Positions 29,401 through 38,460 of a stretch of DNA of 64,000 bases are shown piece by piece; position 1 is the stretch's first letter, and each line of letters starts with the position of its first letter. The stretch covers positions 644,623-708,622 of the forward strand of contig NZ_JABBXH010000002.1 in the NCBI RefSeq assembly GCF_012932965.1. The letters run 5' to 3'. The position numbers and the translations under genes are program-made. The notes below the pieces were generated by a model. That model was given only the letters and a program-made list of their open reading frames with translations, did no database searches and was not told the DNA's origin. Source of the DNA: Thalassotalea algicola (GTDB lineage: Bacteria > Pseudomonadota > Gammaproteobacteria > Enterobacterales > Alteromonadaceae).

Positions 29401-31249
29401 GCATATTCGCTTACAAGCAGCATTTAACCACATGCATATATTTATTGACCCAGAGCCGGATGCAGCAAAGACATATAAAGAGCGAGATAGGTTATTTAAT
29501 CTACCAGGATGTACCTGGGAAGACTATAACACTGACCTGATTTCTGAAGGTGGTGGTATTTTCAGCCGAGCAGCTAAGTCTATTAAACTTACGCCACAAA
29601 TTAAGAAAATGTTAGGTACGCAGAAACAAAGTATGGCGCCTAACGACTTGATAAAAGCCATTTTAAAAATGAAAGTTGATTTGCTTTGGAATGGTGGTAT
29701 TGGTACTTATGTTAAAGGTGCTGATGAATCACACCTTGAAGTAGGTGATAGAGCCAATGATTCGCTACGTATCAACGGTGGTGAATTACAAGCTAAAGTT
29801 GTTGGTGAAGGTGGTAACTTAGGTTTAACTCAATTAGGCCGCATTGAATACGCTGCAACAGGTGGACGTATAAACGCGGACTCTGTTGATAACGTTGGTG
29901 GTGTAGATTGCTCAGATAATGAAGTAAATATTAAAATTTTGCTTAATGGCTTAGTTCAAAGTGGCGACTTAACAGTTAAGCAACGTAATCAATTACTTTA
30001 TGATATGACAGATGAAGTATCTGAAATTGTACTAAAAGATTGTTACGACCAAACTCATTCTATCTCAATAACTGCAACACGTGGTGCGTCTCAACTGAAA
30101 GAGCAAACGCGTTTTATTCATGAACTTGAACGTTCAGATAAATTAGATAGAGCGTTAGAATTCATTCCAAATGATGATGAAATTGCAGAACGATTAGCAC
30201 AAGACAAAGGCTTTACTCGACCTGAGCTATCAGTGTTATTAGCTTATAGTAAAATGGTGTTAAAAGAAGATTTAGTCTGTGCGGAAATTACTAAAAACCC
30301 TTACCACGATCGCTTATTAATTAATGCTTTCCCGAAGCAATTGCAGGAAAAGTATATTGAACAAATGCAAGAGCATCCGCTAAGAGCGGAAATTATCGCT
30401 ACACGACTGGCTAATAAGCTAGGTAACGATATGGGCTTTAATTTTGTTAACCGTATGCAAGAAGAGACGGGTGCTAATGTTGCCGAAGTTGCTAACTGTT
30501 ATACGATGGCAAGCGAAGTGTTTGAAATGGAATCAATTTGGCAAGAAATTGCGTCACTTGATAATAAAATTCCAACATCGGTTCAAACTGAAATGTTATT
30601 CCAACTGCGTCGCAATGTAAGACGCGCAACTCGTTGGTTCTTGCGTCATCGCGATAAAGGGATGGATATTCAACAAACCATTGACTTCTATAGCCCTACT
30701 TTTGTCAGTATGGCTAGTAACCTAGACAAGTACATGGCGGCTGATGAAGTTGAGCAACTTATGCATGTTGAAAATGGTCTAGTTAAAGCTGGAGTGCCTA
30801 AGAATACAGCAAAACGTATTTCCCAGTTAAGCACATTGTTCTCAGTAATGGATATCGCTGAAGTTGCCGATAATGATGGCCGCTCAATTGATTTAGTCTC
30901 TGAACTTTACTTTAAACTTGGTGATCGCCTAGAGCTACACTGGTTCTTAGACCAGATCACTAAACAGCCAGTTGCTAATCATTGGCAAGCCCTTGCTCGA
31001 GCATCATTTAGAGAAGAGCTAGACTGGCAACAACGTGCAATAACCATTGTTGCATTAAAAGCTGATGGGAAGAGTAAAGATACTGATGAGCTATTAGACA
31101 AGTGGTTTGAACAGAGTGCTCAACCACTAGAGCGCTGGCAACATATTATTGCTGACTTTAAAACGTCACAAAACCATGAGTTTGCTAAGTTCTCGGTGGC
31201 ATTAAGAGAATTAATGTTATTGAGTTTACATAGCGCTACAAGTCATTAA
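26405..31249 (+). CDS. NAD-specific glutamate dehydrogenase (large, ~180 kDa type)
   Basis: Oxidatively deaminates glutamate to 2-oxoglutarate for amino-acid catabolism. The 1614-residue length and layout match the L-180 class (GdhB of Pseudomonas aeruginosa). The long N-terminal regulatory part has ACT-like segments. The catalytic domain begins near residue 790 with RGGKVARGGLRWSDRREDFRTE and VGAKGGFVCKQ, which holds the catalytic lysine region. The Rossmann part carries KVVGEGGNLGLTQLGRIEYA. A helical C-terminal region follows. It is monocistronic, with a terminator after it. Confidence 0.95.
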   Translation: MAFVDGLPSVLLKNVAQSIQQKVPEETAPLVEQFASLLYGNISTLDLAHRNDSDMYGATMSLWSSLNGHIDDTPVIKVFNPEVSKHGWKSSHTIIEVIVQDMPFLVDSVRIALNRQGLSPHLMLNSPIQVVRDKQQQITQIAASADSALKGAKTETVFFIEVDRQDNPDVLSAVTEELHSVVSDISLTVCDWQPMLKKLDSVIADVKKAKVPCSKQEKVDALEFLEWVSNNNFTLMGYRSYDVKTLKGDVALAANVDSSLGLMKNSKGTEQRLISSLSETAREIALGDNLLILTKTNSRSRVHRPAHLDYIGIKRFDAKGNVVGEERFIGLFGSAYYTNSALDLPLIKSKVTRVCESSGFAAGSHAYKALINILETYPRDEILQCSIDELRQNVKGILQMQERDYTGLFVRRDAFSRFYSCMVYVPRERYNTKLRIQTQALLQEAFGSDQEVEFNTYFSESVQARTHYIVRVDHTKADINVKEIEKNLNEAARSWDDKLSDALNSHKGEALGKALSRKYSTFPQSYKDEVLPGTAIVDIEKLEAVCDLCPLEMLFYQPQEEKEGSRFVKLKLFHKGEPLHLSDVLPMLENFGLRVIGESPYAIRTADGETCWILDFSMLLTGDRAFNLEQVQSLFQDAFAKVWAGHLEDDGFNRLILGAGLGGREVSILRAFAKYERQIGGTFSQNYIEDTFARYPNLAELIIKLFNLRFCPSTKRTEKMVNKVLDDIETSLDNVANLDDDRIIRRFVEMINATIRTNYFQKDASNNEKSYISFKILPEQISEIPLPIPKFEIFVYSPQVEGVHLRGGKVARGGLRWSDRREDFRTEVLGLVKAQQVKNTVIVPVGAKGGFVCKQLPAGGSRQEIFEAGKECYRTFIRGLLDITDNIIKGDVVPPIDVVRHDEDDPYLVVAADKGTATFSDIANAISDEYNHWLGDAFASGGSVGYDHKGMGITAKGAWESVKRHFREMDIDCQTTEFTVAGVGDMAGDVFGNGMLLSKHIRLQAAFNHMHIFIDPEPDAAKTYKERDRLFNLPGCTWEDYNTDLISEGGGIFSRAAKSIKLTPQIKKMLGTQKQSMAPNDLIKAILKMKVDLLWNGGIGTYVKGADESHLEVGDRANDSLRINGGELQAKVVGEGGNLGLTQLGRIEYAATGGRINADSVDNVGGVDCSDNEVNIKILLNGLVQSGDLTVKQRNQLLYDMTDEVSEIVLKDCYDQTHSISITATRGASQLKEQTRFIHELERSDKLDRALEFIPNDDEIAERLAQDKGFTRPELSVLLAYSKMVLKEDLVCAEITKNPYHDRLLINAFPKQLQEKYIEQMQEHPLRAEIIATRLANKLGNDMGFNFVNRMQEETGANVAEVANCYTMASEVFEMESIWQEIASLDNKIPTSVQTEMLFQLRRNVRRATRWFLRHRDKGMDIQQTIDFYSPTFVSMASNLDKYMAADEVEQLMHVENGLVKAGVPKNTAKRISQLSTLFSVMDIAEVADNDGRSIDLVSELYFKLGDRLELHWFLDQITKQPVANHWQALARASFREELDWQQRAITIVALKADGKSKDTDELLDKWFEQSAQPLERWQHIIADFKTSQNHEFAKFSVALRELMLLSLHSATSH

Positions 31250-31261
31250 AATACAGCCAAT

Positions 31262-31290
31262 AAAAGTCCTCGCTTAGCGGGGACTTTGTT
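31262..31290 (+). terminator. Terminator after NAD-GDH
   Basis: AAAGTCCTCGC (31263-31273) pairs with GCGGGGACTTT (31277-31287) with one T-G pair and a TTA loop. A short GTTTAT tail follows. Confidence 0.7.
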
Positions 31291-31321
31291 TATCTAGCGC
31301 TGTTAAATAAAGAGGAAAACC

Positions 31322-32332
31322 ATGTTGTATTCGGCCATTCGCAAATTGATGTTTCAGTTTGACCCAGAAACTATTCATAACTTAACCATTAAAGGGTTAC
31401 ATTTTACCGGCAACTCGCCACTTAAAGCCGTATATAAGCAAAGCCTCCCTGAAAAGCCTGTAGAAGTCATGGGTATAAAATTTCCAAACCCTGTAGGTTT
31501 GTCTGCCGGTTTAGACAAAAATGGAGAATGTATCCAAGCATTCTCAGCTTTAGGTTTTGGCTTTGTGGAAATAGGTACTATCACGCCTAGGCCACAGCCT
31601 GGTAATCCTAAACCTCGTATATTTAGGCTTGAAGAAGCAAACGCAATTATTAATCGCATGGGCTTTAACAACAAAGGTGTAGATTATTTAGTTGATCAGG
31701 TTAGACAAGCCAATTTTGATGGCGTTCTAGGTATTAATATTGGTAAAAATAAAGATACACCAGAAGAGAATGCCAAGGATGATTACATTCAATGTATGCG
31801 TAAGGTGTACAATTATGCGACGTATATCACAGTTAACATTTCATCGCCTAATACGCCAGGTTTAAGGTCGCTGCAATATGGTGAAGCGTTGAATGAGTTA
31901 CTTTCAGCATTAAAGTCTGAACAAAAGGCATTAGCTGAGCAATATGGTAAATACGTACCATTAACGGTGAAAATAGCCCCAGATTTAACAGAAGAAGAAG
32001 TGAATGGTATCGCCCAGTGTTTAGTCGCTAATGAAATAGACGGCGTAATTGCAACTAATACAACACTTGCTCGAGATAAGGTAGCGCATTTACCGCATGG
32101 TGAAGAGCAGGGTGGTTTAAGTGGTATGCCAGTTAAGGACCAAAGTACTTTAGTGATTAAACAATTATCTGTCGCTCTTGATGGAAAATTACCGATTATC
32201 GGTGTTGGTGGCATTCATAGTGCTGAAGCTGCCAAAGAAAAGCTTGCAGCAGGTGCTTCGTTAGTTCAACTATACACAGGCTTTATTTATGAAGGCCCAG
32301 ATTTAATTAAAGATATTGTACAATCACTTTAA
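31322..32332 (+). CDS. pyrD: Dihydroorotate dehydrogenase (quinone), class 2
   Basis: Oxidises dihydroorotate to orotate in pyrimidine synthesis, passing electrons to quinone at the inner membrane. The 336 residues equal the E. coli enzyme. The amphipathic N-terminal helix ([16 protein letters not shown]) is present for membrane contact. FMN-site motifs include [22 protein letters not shown] with the class 2 catalytic serine near 175, and [11 protein letters not shown]. An AGAGGAAAA ribosome site precedes ATG 31322. Confidence 0.97.
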   Translation: MLYSAIRKLMFQFDPETIHNLTIKGLHFTGNSPLKAVYKQSLPEKPVEVMGIKFPNPVGLSAGLDKNGECIQAFSALGFGFVEIGTITPRPQPGNPKPRIFRLEEANAIINRMGFNNKGVDYLVDQVRQANFDGVLGINIGKNKDTPEENAKDDYIQCMRKVYNYATYITVNISSPNTPGLRSLQYGEALNELLSALKSEQKALAEQYGKYVPLTVKIAPDLTEEEVNGIAQCLVANEIDGVIATNTTLARDKVAHLPHGEEQGGLSGMPVKDQSTLVIKQLSVALDGKLPIIGVGGIHSAEAAKEKLAAGASLVQLYTGFIYEGPDLIKDIVQSL

Positions 32333-32357
32333 GTTATCTTTAGGTTATTTCGAAATA

Positions 32358-32388
32358 AAAAACGCCAGCAAAATGCTGGCGTTTTTAT
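32358..32388. terminator. Bidirectional terminator between pyrD and the DUF6702 gene
   Basis: AAAAACGCCAGCA (32358-32370) and TGCTGGCGTTTTT (32374-32386) form a 13-bp stem with an AAA loop. The A-run and T-run on either side serve the two convergent genes. Confidence 0.9.
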
Positions 32389-32413
32389 GTTATTTAGTTA
32401 ATTAAATTAGCCT

Positions 32414-32923
32414 TTAAAAATTCGCAATCAGCCAGTCTTTATTGTCACTGAAATAAAGCGTACGTACGTCGCCTTTCCCTTCAATGTTGACCATATTGAT
32501 TTGCATTGGCCACAAGTCTCTTAACGCACCGTTAAATAGCTTAATACCCTTTAAGTCTTTTGGCTGTTTAGCTTCTTGGTAAACCCAAAAAAACTTGCCT
32601 TCTACTTCAAAGCCAACATTATTGAGCGGTAATGCTTGATCATTTAGCGTACTAGCCAAAAACTGCGTAGCTACATAGTCAGCAAATTGCTGCTGTGTTT
32701 CTTGTGAATCAAGAATGTCAGCATGCTTATCAAACAATGCTTGTACTGCGTGCTCGGTATCATGCAAGTAAAAACGGTGCATAACTTCAAGCAGACCAGA
32801 GTTTTTATTGAATAGCACAGTTGTTTCTGCGGCTTTTTGTTGGTGAGCATGTGCAATGTCAGCAGGCATTGCACACATCACTAACACAATAGCTGTGAGT
32901 AAAGATAATAACCCTTTGGTCAT
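32414..32923 (-). CDS. DUF6702 family exported protein
   Basis: 169 residues with a signal peptide (cut near IAHA, residue 26) followed by a DUF6702 domain (VLFNKNSGLLEVMHRFYLHDTEHAVQ; FFWVYQEAKQPKDLKGIKLFNGAL). The function is unknown. Its ATG shares one base with the stop of the upstream M1 peptidase (TAATG). This indicates translational coupling and a shared role in the cell envelope. Confidence 0.8.
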   Translation of the reverse strand: MTKGLLSLLTAIVLVMCAMPADIAHAHQQKAAETTVLFNKNSGLLEVMHRFYLHDTEHAVQALFDKHADILDSQETQQQFADYVATQFLASTLNDQALPLNNVGFEVEGKFFWVYQEAKQPKDLKGIKLFNGALRDLWPMQINMVNIEGKGDVRTLYFSDNKDWLIANF

Positions 32924-35385
32924 TAGTTATCCTTGTTCTCTTTTTTAGCGTCTTTGGCTTCGTCGTCAGTTTTCAGTTCAGTTTTGATATCTTGCATGAT
33001 ATCGCGATACACCTTACCTGTACGTTTCTTCGATTTATAAGCTTCAACACGAGAAGGAATAATCTCACGAGGGTAGTGATTATTCTCTATATTTACGTCA
33101 GCCGTTTCCCAACCTGGATCAACTACAACATTTGCTAACTCTTTCTCTTTGTCAGTAACAATGAGTTTACGAACTTGTTTAGGACTGCGGCGCCAGATTT
33201 CTGCTGGAATGTACATATCTTCAACCGTACCGTCTTTGTATGTTAGCTGAAGAAGTATAGGCATTACCAAACCACCTTTGTTAGAGAACTCTAACACGTA
33301 GTAGTTTTTGTCTTCCCTAATCGCACGCTCAAGTGTTTCTCTTTCCCAAGGCTTTAAGTCTTTAAGGAATTTATTGTACTTGTTACGCTCTTTATTCGTT
33401 ACGGTGAAGCGATCATTTTCGTCGTAGAAGTCAGTCACATCTTTGTTGCGATCAATCCACAATGTTTTGCCTTCAGCTTTGTTACGCTCAACAAATAATG
33501 ACGACGGCTTATCGTTTTCAATGTCACGTAAACGTGCAAAGTCGATATCAGGGTTGTGCGTGTCTAAACGCATTTTGTAAACCTTGTCGATAGAGATATC
33601 AACGTGATCTGTTGAGTAGAACCAACCACGCCAGAACCAATCAAGATCAACACCTGATGCTTCTTCCATAGTACGGAAGAAATCACTTGGTGTAGGGCGT
33701 TTAAACATCCAACGCTCTGAGTATTCTTTAAAGGCGAAGTCGAATAATTCACGTCCTAAAATCACTTCACGTAGAATGTTTAGTGCTGCAGCAGGCTTTG
33801 TATAAGCGTTTGGACCTAAACGTAAAACACTGTCTGATTGCGTCATAATTGGCACTTGGTTTTGAGACTTCATGTAACCAGTAATGTCACGCGGTTCAAC
33901 CCCCCATGGAATTGTAGGATCCCATTCGCGACCTGCAACACCGTCAAGGAAACTGTTCAATCCTTCATCCATCCAAGTCCACTGACGTTCGTCAGAGTTC
34001 ACGATCATAGGGAAGTAGATGTGACCAATTTCATGAATTACAACACCAATTAAGAAGCGTTTTTCGGCTTGTGAGTATGTGCGATCACCGTCGTCACGTA
34101 ACTCAGTACGAGGGCCGTTGAATGTAATCATTGGATACTCCATACCGCCAACCGGGCCATTAACTGATTGAGCGGTAGGGTATGGGTAATCGAAAGAGTA
34201 ACGCGAATATACTTCCATAGTGTGAATAACAGACTCGGTAGAGTATTTCTTCCAAAGGTCACCACCTTCTACAGGGAAGAAAGACATTGCCATAACGTGG
34301 TCTTGTACATCACCACCTTGTTGGTAACCTTTAGCATCCCACATAAATGTTCTTGATGAAGCCCAAGCGAAATCTCGCACGTTCTTAGCTTTAAATTTCC
34401 ACGTTTTACGCTTATCGGTACCTTCCTTTTCGTTTTCTAATGCTTCTTCTTCAGTTACGATAAACACAGGGCGTTTAGCTGTTTTCGCTTCTTCTAAACG
34501 CTTACGTTGTGTTTTCGTTAGTACCGCTTTCGGGTTTGCTAATTCACCTGTTGAACTGACAATGTGATCAGCTGGAACATCAATTTCAACTTCATAGTCA
34601 CCGAATTCAAGCGTGAACTCACCACGGCCTAAAAATTCTTTGTTGTTCCAACCTTCGTAGTCAGTGTAAGCGTGTAAACGTGGGAACCACTGTGCTAATA
34701 GGAAGATGTCGTTGCCGTCTTCAAACTTCTCGTAACCAGAGCGTGCAGATACCGCATTTTCTTCAACAATGTTGAACGCGAAATCAATGGTAAATTTTAC
34801 GTCATCGCCAGATTTTAAAGGCTTAGGTAAGTCGATGCGCATTTGCGTACCAACAACGGTAAAAGATAGCTTCTTACCACTGCTATCTTTCACTGCGTTA
34901 ATTTCATAACCTAACTCGTTATCCGCTTTGAAGTGCATTGCTCGCAATTCGTTAAGGTTTAATTTAGTTGCCTTGTTTGCGTCACCAATAGTATTAACAG
35001 GGCCACGACGACCGAGACCACCAAAGTTATCAGTCATATTAGCGATAGAGTCGTCTTTAAAGCGATTTTGATCTAGCTGTACCCAAAGATACTTTAACCG
35101 GTATGGTGAGTTATTTTGGTATGTAATATCTTCCGTTGCTGTAATTCGACGTTTTTCTTCATCAAGTGAAACTTTGATTTTGTAGTCGACTTTTTGCTGC
35201 CAGTAGTTCTCACCAGGTTCACCCGCTGCGTTACGGTAAACGTTTGGGGTAGGGAGTACTTCATCTAACTGGCGAAACTTATCTTCAAAGTCGCCTTTTG
35301 TTTGTTTAATAGCGGAGGCATTTGCAAGTGTCACTATTGTAATTGGTAACATCAATGCTAGCGCTAACGATTTTGTTATATTCAT
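32923..35385 (-). CDS. Exported M1-family zinc metallopeptidase
   Basis: 820 residues with a signal peptide (cut near ANASA, residue 25). The zinc-binding HEIGH motif is at residues 451-455, with the third ligand E474 (WMDEGLNSF) at the usual spacing. It has the M1 N-terminal beta-saddle but PNGPVGGMEYPMI in place of a strict GAMEN. This is common in the less studied gluzincins of marine bacteria. The C-terminus is highly charged (DAKKENKDN). Likely a periplasmic or secreted peptidase for peptide nutrition, coupled to the DUF6702 gene. Confidence 0.88.
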   Translation of the reverse strand: MNITKSLALALMLPITIVTLANASAIKQTKGDFEDKFRQLDEVLPTPNVYRNAAGEPGENYWQQKVDYKIKVSLDEEKRRITATEDITYQNNSPYRLKYLWVQLDQNRFKDDSIANMTDNFGGLGRRGPVNTIGDANKATKLNLNELRAMHFKADNELGYEINAVKDSSGKKLSFTVVGTQMRIDLPKPLKSGDDVKFTIDFAFNIVEENAVSARSGYEKFEDGNDIFLLAQWFPRLHAYTDYEGWNNKEFLGRGEFTLEFGDYEVEIDVPADHIVSSTGELANPKAVLTKTQRKRLEEAKTAKRPVFIVTEEEALENEKEGTDKRKTWKFKAKNVRDFAWASSRTFMWDAKGYQQGGDVQDHVMAMSFFPVEGGDLWKKYSTESVIHTMEVYSRYSFDYPYPTAQSVNGPVGGMEYPMITFNGPRTELRDDGDRTYSQAEKRFLIGVVIHEIGHIYFPMIVNSDERQWTWMDEGLNSFLDGVAGREWDPTIPWGVEPRDITGYMKSQNQVPIMTQSDSVLRLGPNAYTKPAAALNILREVILGRELFDFAFKEYSERWMFKRPTPSDFFRTMEEASGVDLDWFWRGWFYSTDHVDISIDKVYKMRLDTHNPDIDFARLRDIENDKPSSLFVERNKAEGKTLWIDRNKDVTDFYDENDRFTVTNKERNKYNKFLKDLKPWERETLERAIREDKNYYVLEFSNKGGLVMPILLQLTYKDGTVEDMYIPAEIWRRSPKQVRKLIVTDKEKELANVVVDPGWETADVNIENNHYPREIIPSRVEAYKSKKRTGKVYRDIMQDIKTELKTDDEAKDAKKENKDN

Positions 35386-35727
35386 AGAGCTGACAATTAT
35401 TCTCTTGTTAGGTTGGTTTAAAAAATTAGGTAAGGTAACTCTGTTATAGAGTTACTACCATACCTACTACGTTAAAGACCCATTTATTTGCGATAAACGG
35501 TATAATTATTTCTATATTGCCAATCGGTATTAGCATTACTTTTTAAATTTTATCTAACATACTTTTACGAATTTTTAGTTATCAATTGGTTCCCGAGCAT
35601 CTTCGTCTCATTGGTTTTAGATTGTCAGGAAATAAAGAATGCTATGTTATAATATAACATTTATTGAGACTCAAACTTTATCGTTTGGAGTAATTGATAA
35701 ATCAGTAGGTTTTATTAGAGGTGTTTA

Positions 35728-35796
35728 ATGTTTCAAATTAGTACCAAGCTTCTTGATTCAAAAAAGCCAGCTAAAAGCTGGCGTTTTTTATTTTAG
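35728..35796 (+). CDS. Possible 22-residue small ORF ending in a terminator
   Basis: ATG 35728 follows AGAGGTG at a good distance and reads MFQISTKLLDSKKPAKSWRF plus two residues to TAG at 35794-35796. The last codons run through the terminator hairpin stem. The palindromic TATAAT at 35648-35653 lies about 75 bp upstream, but no convincing -35 is at 17 bp. It may be a leader-like peptide, an sRNA with chance coding, or no gene at all. Confidence 0.2.
   Translation: MFQISTKLLDSKKPAKSWRFLF
35761..35789. terminator. Bidirectional terminator
   Basis: GCCAGCT (35766-35772), an AAA loop and AGCTGGC (35776-35782) are flanked by A-run and T-run. It ends the minus-strand coiled-coil gene and also any plus-strand transcript from the gap. 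Confidence 0.85.
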
Positions 35797-35806
35797 ATTA
35801 TAAGTC

Positions 35807-36577
35807 TTATTGAGCTGGTGGCGGTGTAGATTTAGCTTTTAAGCTCTCAACTCGCTCTATTAACATTTTCACTGAGGTATCGAGTTCTTGAACCATAGTT
35901 GCTAATTCTATTTGTTGTTTGTCTCGGCCTGAAGACTTGTTCTCTAATGTTAACATTTTGCCATTTAAGATTTCTAATTCAGACTTTATGTTTTGTGCTT
36001 GGCCAAGTTGTTCACCTAATGCATCGATACTGAAAGTCGCTGCTGTTTGCTTTTCATTTAAGTCGGCAATTGCGCTTTTATTTGCAGATATGTTGGTAGT
36101 AGAGTTTTTAAGTTTATTTTCAGACTTAATTGACTTCGATCGAAGCTCTTTTATTTGTGTTTGGTTTTTGCGCCATGCGGAAGCCCAAAGCTTATCCATT
36201 TCACTCCAAAGCTTATCAGTTTTATCAATTAACCCTTCAAGCTTTGCACGCATCGCAACGGCAGATTCACCCATTTCTTCATCTGTTGCTGAAAGTTGTC
36301 GCTCAAGATCAACAATACGCTCTTCTGCAGACATTAGTGCTTGTGTACTTTTTACGTCTTGCTGATAGAACCAGTAGCCACCAGCTAAAATAGCACCATA
36401 AATGATTAAGCTATTAATGATACCTAAACCTGAAGACTTAGATGCTACGGCCTGATTTTCATTGTCAGGCGGTGTAGAAGTGCTTTGTTTACTTGTTTTC
36501 TTAGTGCTACGGTAAGCTTCTACTTGGTCGCGATCAGGCTTTATGCTGGGGATATTGTCTTCAATTTGGTCTTTCAA
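35807..36577 (-). CDS. Single-span membrane protein with long coiled coil, unknown function
   Basis: 256 residues, no recognised family. A polar N-terminal tail (about 50 residues) is followed by one membrane helix at about 52-70 (INSLIIYGAILAGGYWFYQQ). A long heptad-rich region runs to near the end (ERIVDLERQLSATDEE through LIERVESLKAK), with a proline tail. The start is a TTG at 36575-36577 with AGGA upstream. The next in-frame methionine would fall past the membrane segment, so the TTG is probably genuine. It would anchor a coiled-coil rod in the inner membrane. It is flanked by terminators, so it stands alone. Confidence 0.7.
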   Translation of the reverse strand: MKDQIEDNIPSIKPDRDQVEAYRSTKKTSKQSTSTPPDNENQAVASKSSGLGIINSLIIYGAILAGGYWFYQQDVKSTQALMSAEERIVDLERQLSATDEEMGESAVAMRAKLEGLIDKTDKLWSEMDKLWASAWRKNQTQIKELRSKSIKSENKLKNSTTNISANKSAIADLNEKQTAATFSIDALGEQLGQAQNIKSELEILNGKMLTLENKSSGRDKQQIELATMVQELDTSVKMLIERVESLKAKSTPPPAQ

Positions 36578-36690
36578 TGGTGAAGTCCTAATACTTACTT
36601 AGATAAAGTTACAAAAATTAACGCTTACTTTAAAATAAATTGCTTTAAAAATTAACTGTCAATTGACATTTAACTGCATTTAATCAATGA

Positions 36691-36713
36691 AAAAGGCGCA
36701 TTTAGCGCCTTTT
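36691..36713 (-). terminator. Terminator after asnB
   Basis: AAAAGGCGC (36691-36699) and GCGCCTTTT (36705-36713) with a 5-base loop. The minus strand continues into a T-run. Confidence 0.82.
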
Positions 36714-36737
36714 ATATAAATAGAAGGAGTTAATCCA

Positions 36738-38402
36738 TTAATAACTGTCGTTATGAACCGCTTGCACTGCTCGGCCAGATGGATCTGCCATTTTACTGAA
36801 TGCTTCATCCCATGCTAGTGCTTGTGGTGTGCTACAAGCAACAGATTTTCCGCCTGGAACGCACTTAGCTGCACTTTCTAGTGGGAATTTTTCTTCAAAT
36901 ACGCTGCGGTAGAAATAAGCTTCTTTTGTATCTGGTGTATTGATTGGAAACTTGAATTTAGCATTTGCTAGTTGTTGATCGCTTACTTGCGACTCAACGT
37001 AAGTTTTCAATCCATCAATCCATGAATAACCAACGCCATCTGAAAACTGCTCTTTTTGACGCCATAAAATTTCTTCTGGCAAGTAACCTTCAAAAGAAGC
37101 ACGTAAAATGCCTTTCTCTACTTTACCACCGCCACACATTTTATCTTCAGGGTTGATTCGCATCGCGACATCTAAAAAGTTCTTATCTAAGAATGGCACG
37201 CGTGCCTCAATACCCCACGCAGACATCGATTTATTGGCTCGTAGACAATCAAACATATGTAGTTTATCTAGTTTACGGTTTAACTCTTCATGAAACTCTT
37301 GTGCATTTGGCGCTTTATGGAAATATAAATAACCACCAAAAATCTCATCAGCACCTTCACCAGATAAGACCATCTTAATACCCATAGCTTTTATTTTACG
37401 AGCCATTAAATACATTGGTGTTGACGCGCGTACAGTAGTTACATCATAAGTTTCCAAGTGATAGATAACTTCTTTTAATGCATCAATACCTTCTTGTTCA
37501 GTAAAGATAACGCTGTGATGGACTGTACCTATAGCATCAGCTACTTTTTGCGCAGCGACAAGATCTGGTGATCCCTCTAAGCCACATGCAAAGGAGTGTA
37601 CTTTTGGCCACCATGCTTCTGATAAGTCGTTTTCTTCAATTCGACGAGACGCATATTTTTGAGTTATAGCCGACACTAATGATGAATCTAGACCTCCAGA
37701 CAATAATACGCCATAAGGTACATCAGTCATTAAGTGACTTTTAACTGCATCTTCTAGAGCGTTACGAAGTTTATCTTTACTGGTGTGGTTGTCTTTTATC
37801 GCGTCGTATTGCATCCAGTTACGTTGATAATACTTACGCAATTCACCAGTTTTGCTATCTAGCACATGGCCTGGAGGAAATTCTTCAACGGTTTTACAAA
37901 TAGGCATTAATGCTTTCATTTCGGAAGCTACATAAAAGTTTCCGTCTGCATCGTAGCCTGTATATAGTGGAATAATGCCGATGTGATCGCGGGCAATAAT
38001 ATATCTGTCTTGTTTTTCATCGTACAAACAAAAGGCGAACATGCCTTGCAGTTTGTCGATAAATTCAGCACCAAACTCTTGGTACAAAGGTAAAATAACC
38101 TCACAGTCTGATGCTGTTTGAAATTGGTAGTCTACGCCTAAGTTAGTCGCTAGTGCTTTGTGGTTATAAATTTCACCATTAACGGCTAAAACATGAGATT
38201 TATCTTCATTGTATAGCGGTTGTGCGCCGTGTTCAGTATCAACAATCGCTAAACGCTCGTGAACTAAAATTGCGTTATCACTTAAATAAATGCCAGACCA
38301 ATCAGGTCCGCGGTGACGTAAAAGACGAGAACATTCTAGTGCTGTTGGGCGTAATGCAGACGCACTAGTTTTAATATCAAGAATACCAAAGATTGAACAC
38401 AT
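36738..38402 (-). CDS. asnB: Asparagine synthase B (glutamine-hydrolysing)
   Basis: Makes asparagine from aspartate, ATP and glutamine. The start is set at ATG 38402, not the longer frame to 38450, because the class II glutaminase needs the exposed Cys2 of MCSIFGILD. An AAAGGAG site precedes it. The resulting 554 residues equal E. coli AsnB. The glutaminase half has LRHRGPDWSG and NGEIYNHKAL. The synthetase half has the PPi-loop SGGLDSSL and LSGEGADEIFGGY. A 5' leader hairpin lies at 38461-38491. Confidence 0.96.
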   Translation of the reverse strand: MCSIFGILDIKTSASALRPTALECSRLLRHRGPDWSGIYLSDNAILVHERLAIVDTEHGAQPLYNEDKSHVLAVNGEIYNHKALATNLGVDYQFQTASDCEVILPLYQEFGAEFIDKLQGMFAFCLYDEKQDRYIIARDHIGIIPLYTGYDADGNFYVASEMKALMPICKTVEEFPPGHVLDSKTGELRKYYQRNWMQYDAIKDNHTSKDKLRNALEDAVKSHLMTDVPYGVLLSGGLDSSLVSAITQKYASRRIEENDLSEAWWPKVHSFACGLEGSPDLVAAQKVADAIGTVHHSVIFTEQEGIDALKEVIYHLETYDVTTVRASTPMYLMARKIKAMGIKMVLSGEGADEIFGGYLYFHKAPNAQEFHEELNRKLDKLHMFDCLRANKSMSAWGIEARVPFLDKNFLDVAMRINPEDKMCGGGKVEKGILRASFEGYLPEEILWRQKEQFSDGVGYSWIDGLKTYVESQVSDQQLANAKFKFPINTPDTKEAYFYRSVFEEKFPLESAAKCVPGGKSVACSTPQALAWDEAFSKMADPSGRAVQAVHNDSY

Positions 38403-38460
38403 TGAAGCGCTACTCCTTTTTCCAAATTGTAAGAATATAGCTTTTAGCAAGCTTAAAAGT

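Larger units (their letters stand above)
35386..35806. other. 421-bp gap with a possible short transcription unit
   Basis: Next to the peptidase start lies an 8-bp hairpin (GTAACTCT/AGAGTTAC, 35435-35442 and 35448-35455), which would fall in its 5' leader. Further right are a 17-bp palindrome containing TATAAT (35644-35660), a 22-codon plus-strand ORF with a GAGG site, and a bidirectional terminator. The rest shows nothing I can name. Confidence 0.5.

Noticed and set aside
38403-38450. Longer AsnB start at 38450
   Set aside because: It would bury the catalytic Cys2 that must be N-terminal after methionine removal; ATG 38402 has a good ribosome site and gives the E. coli length.
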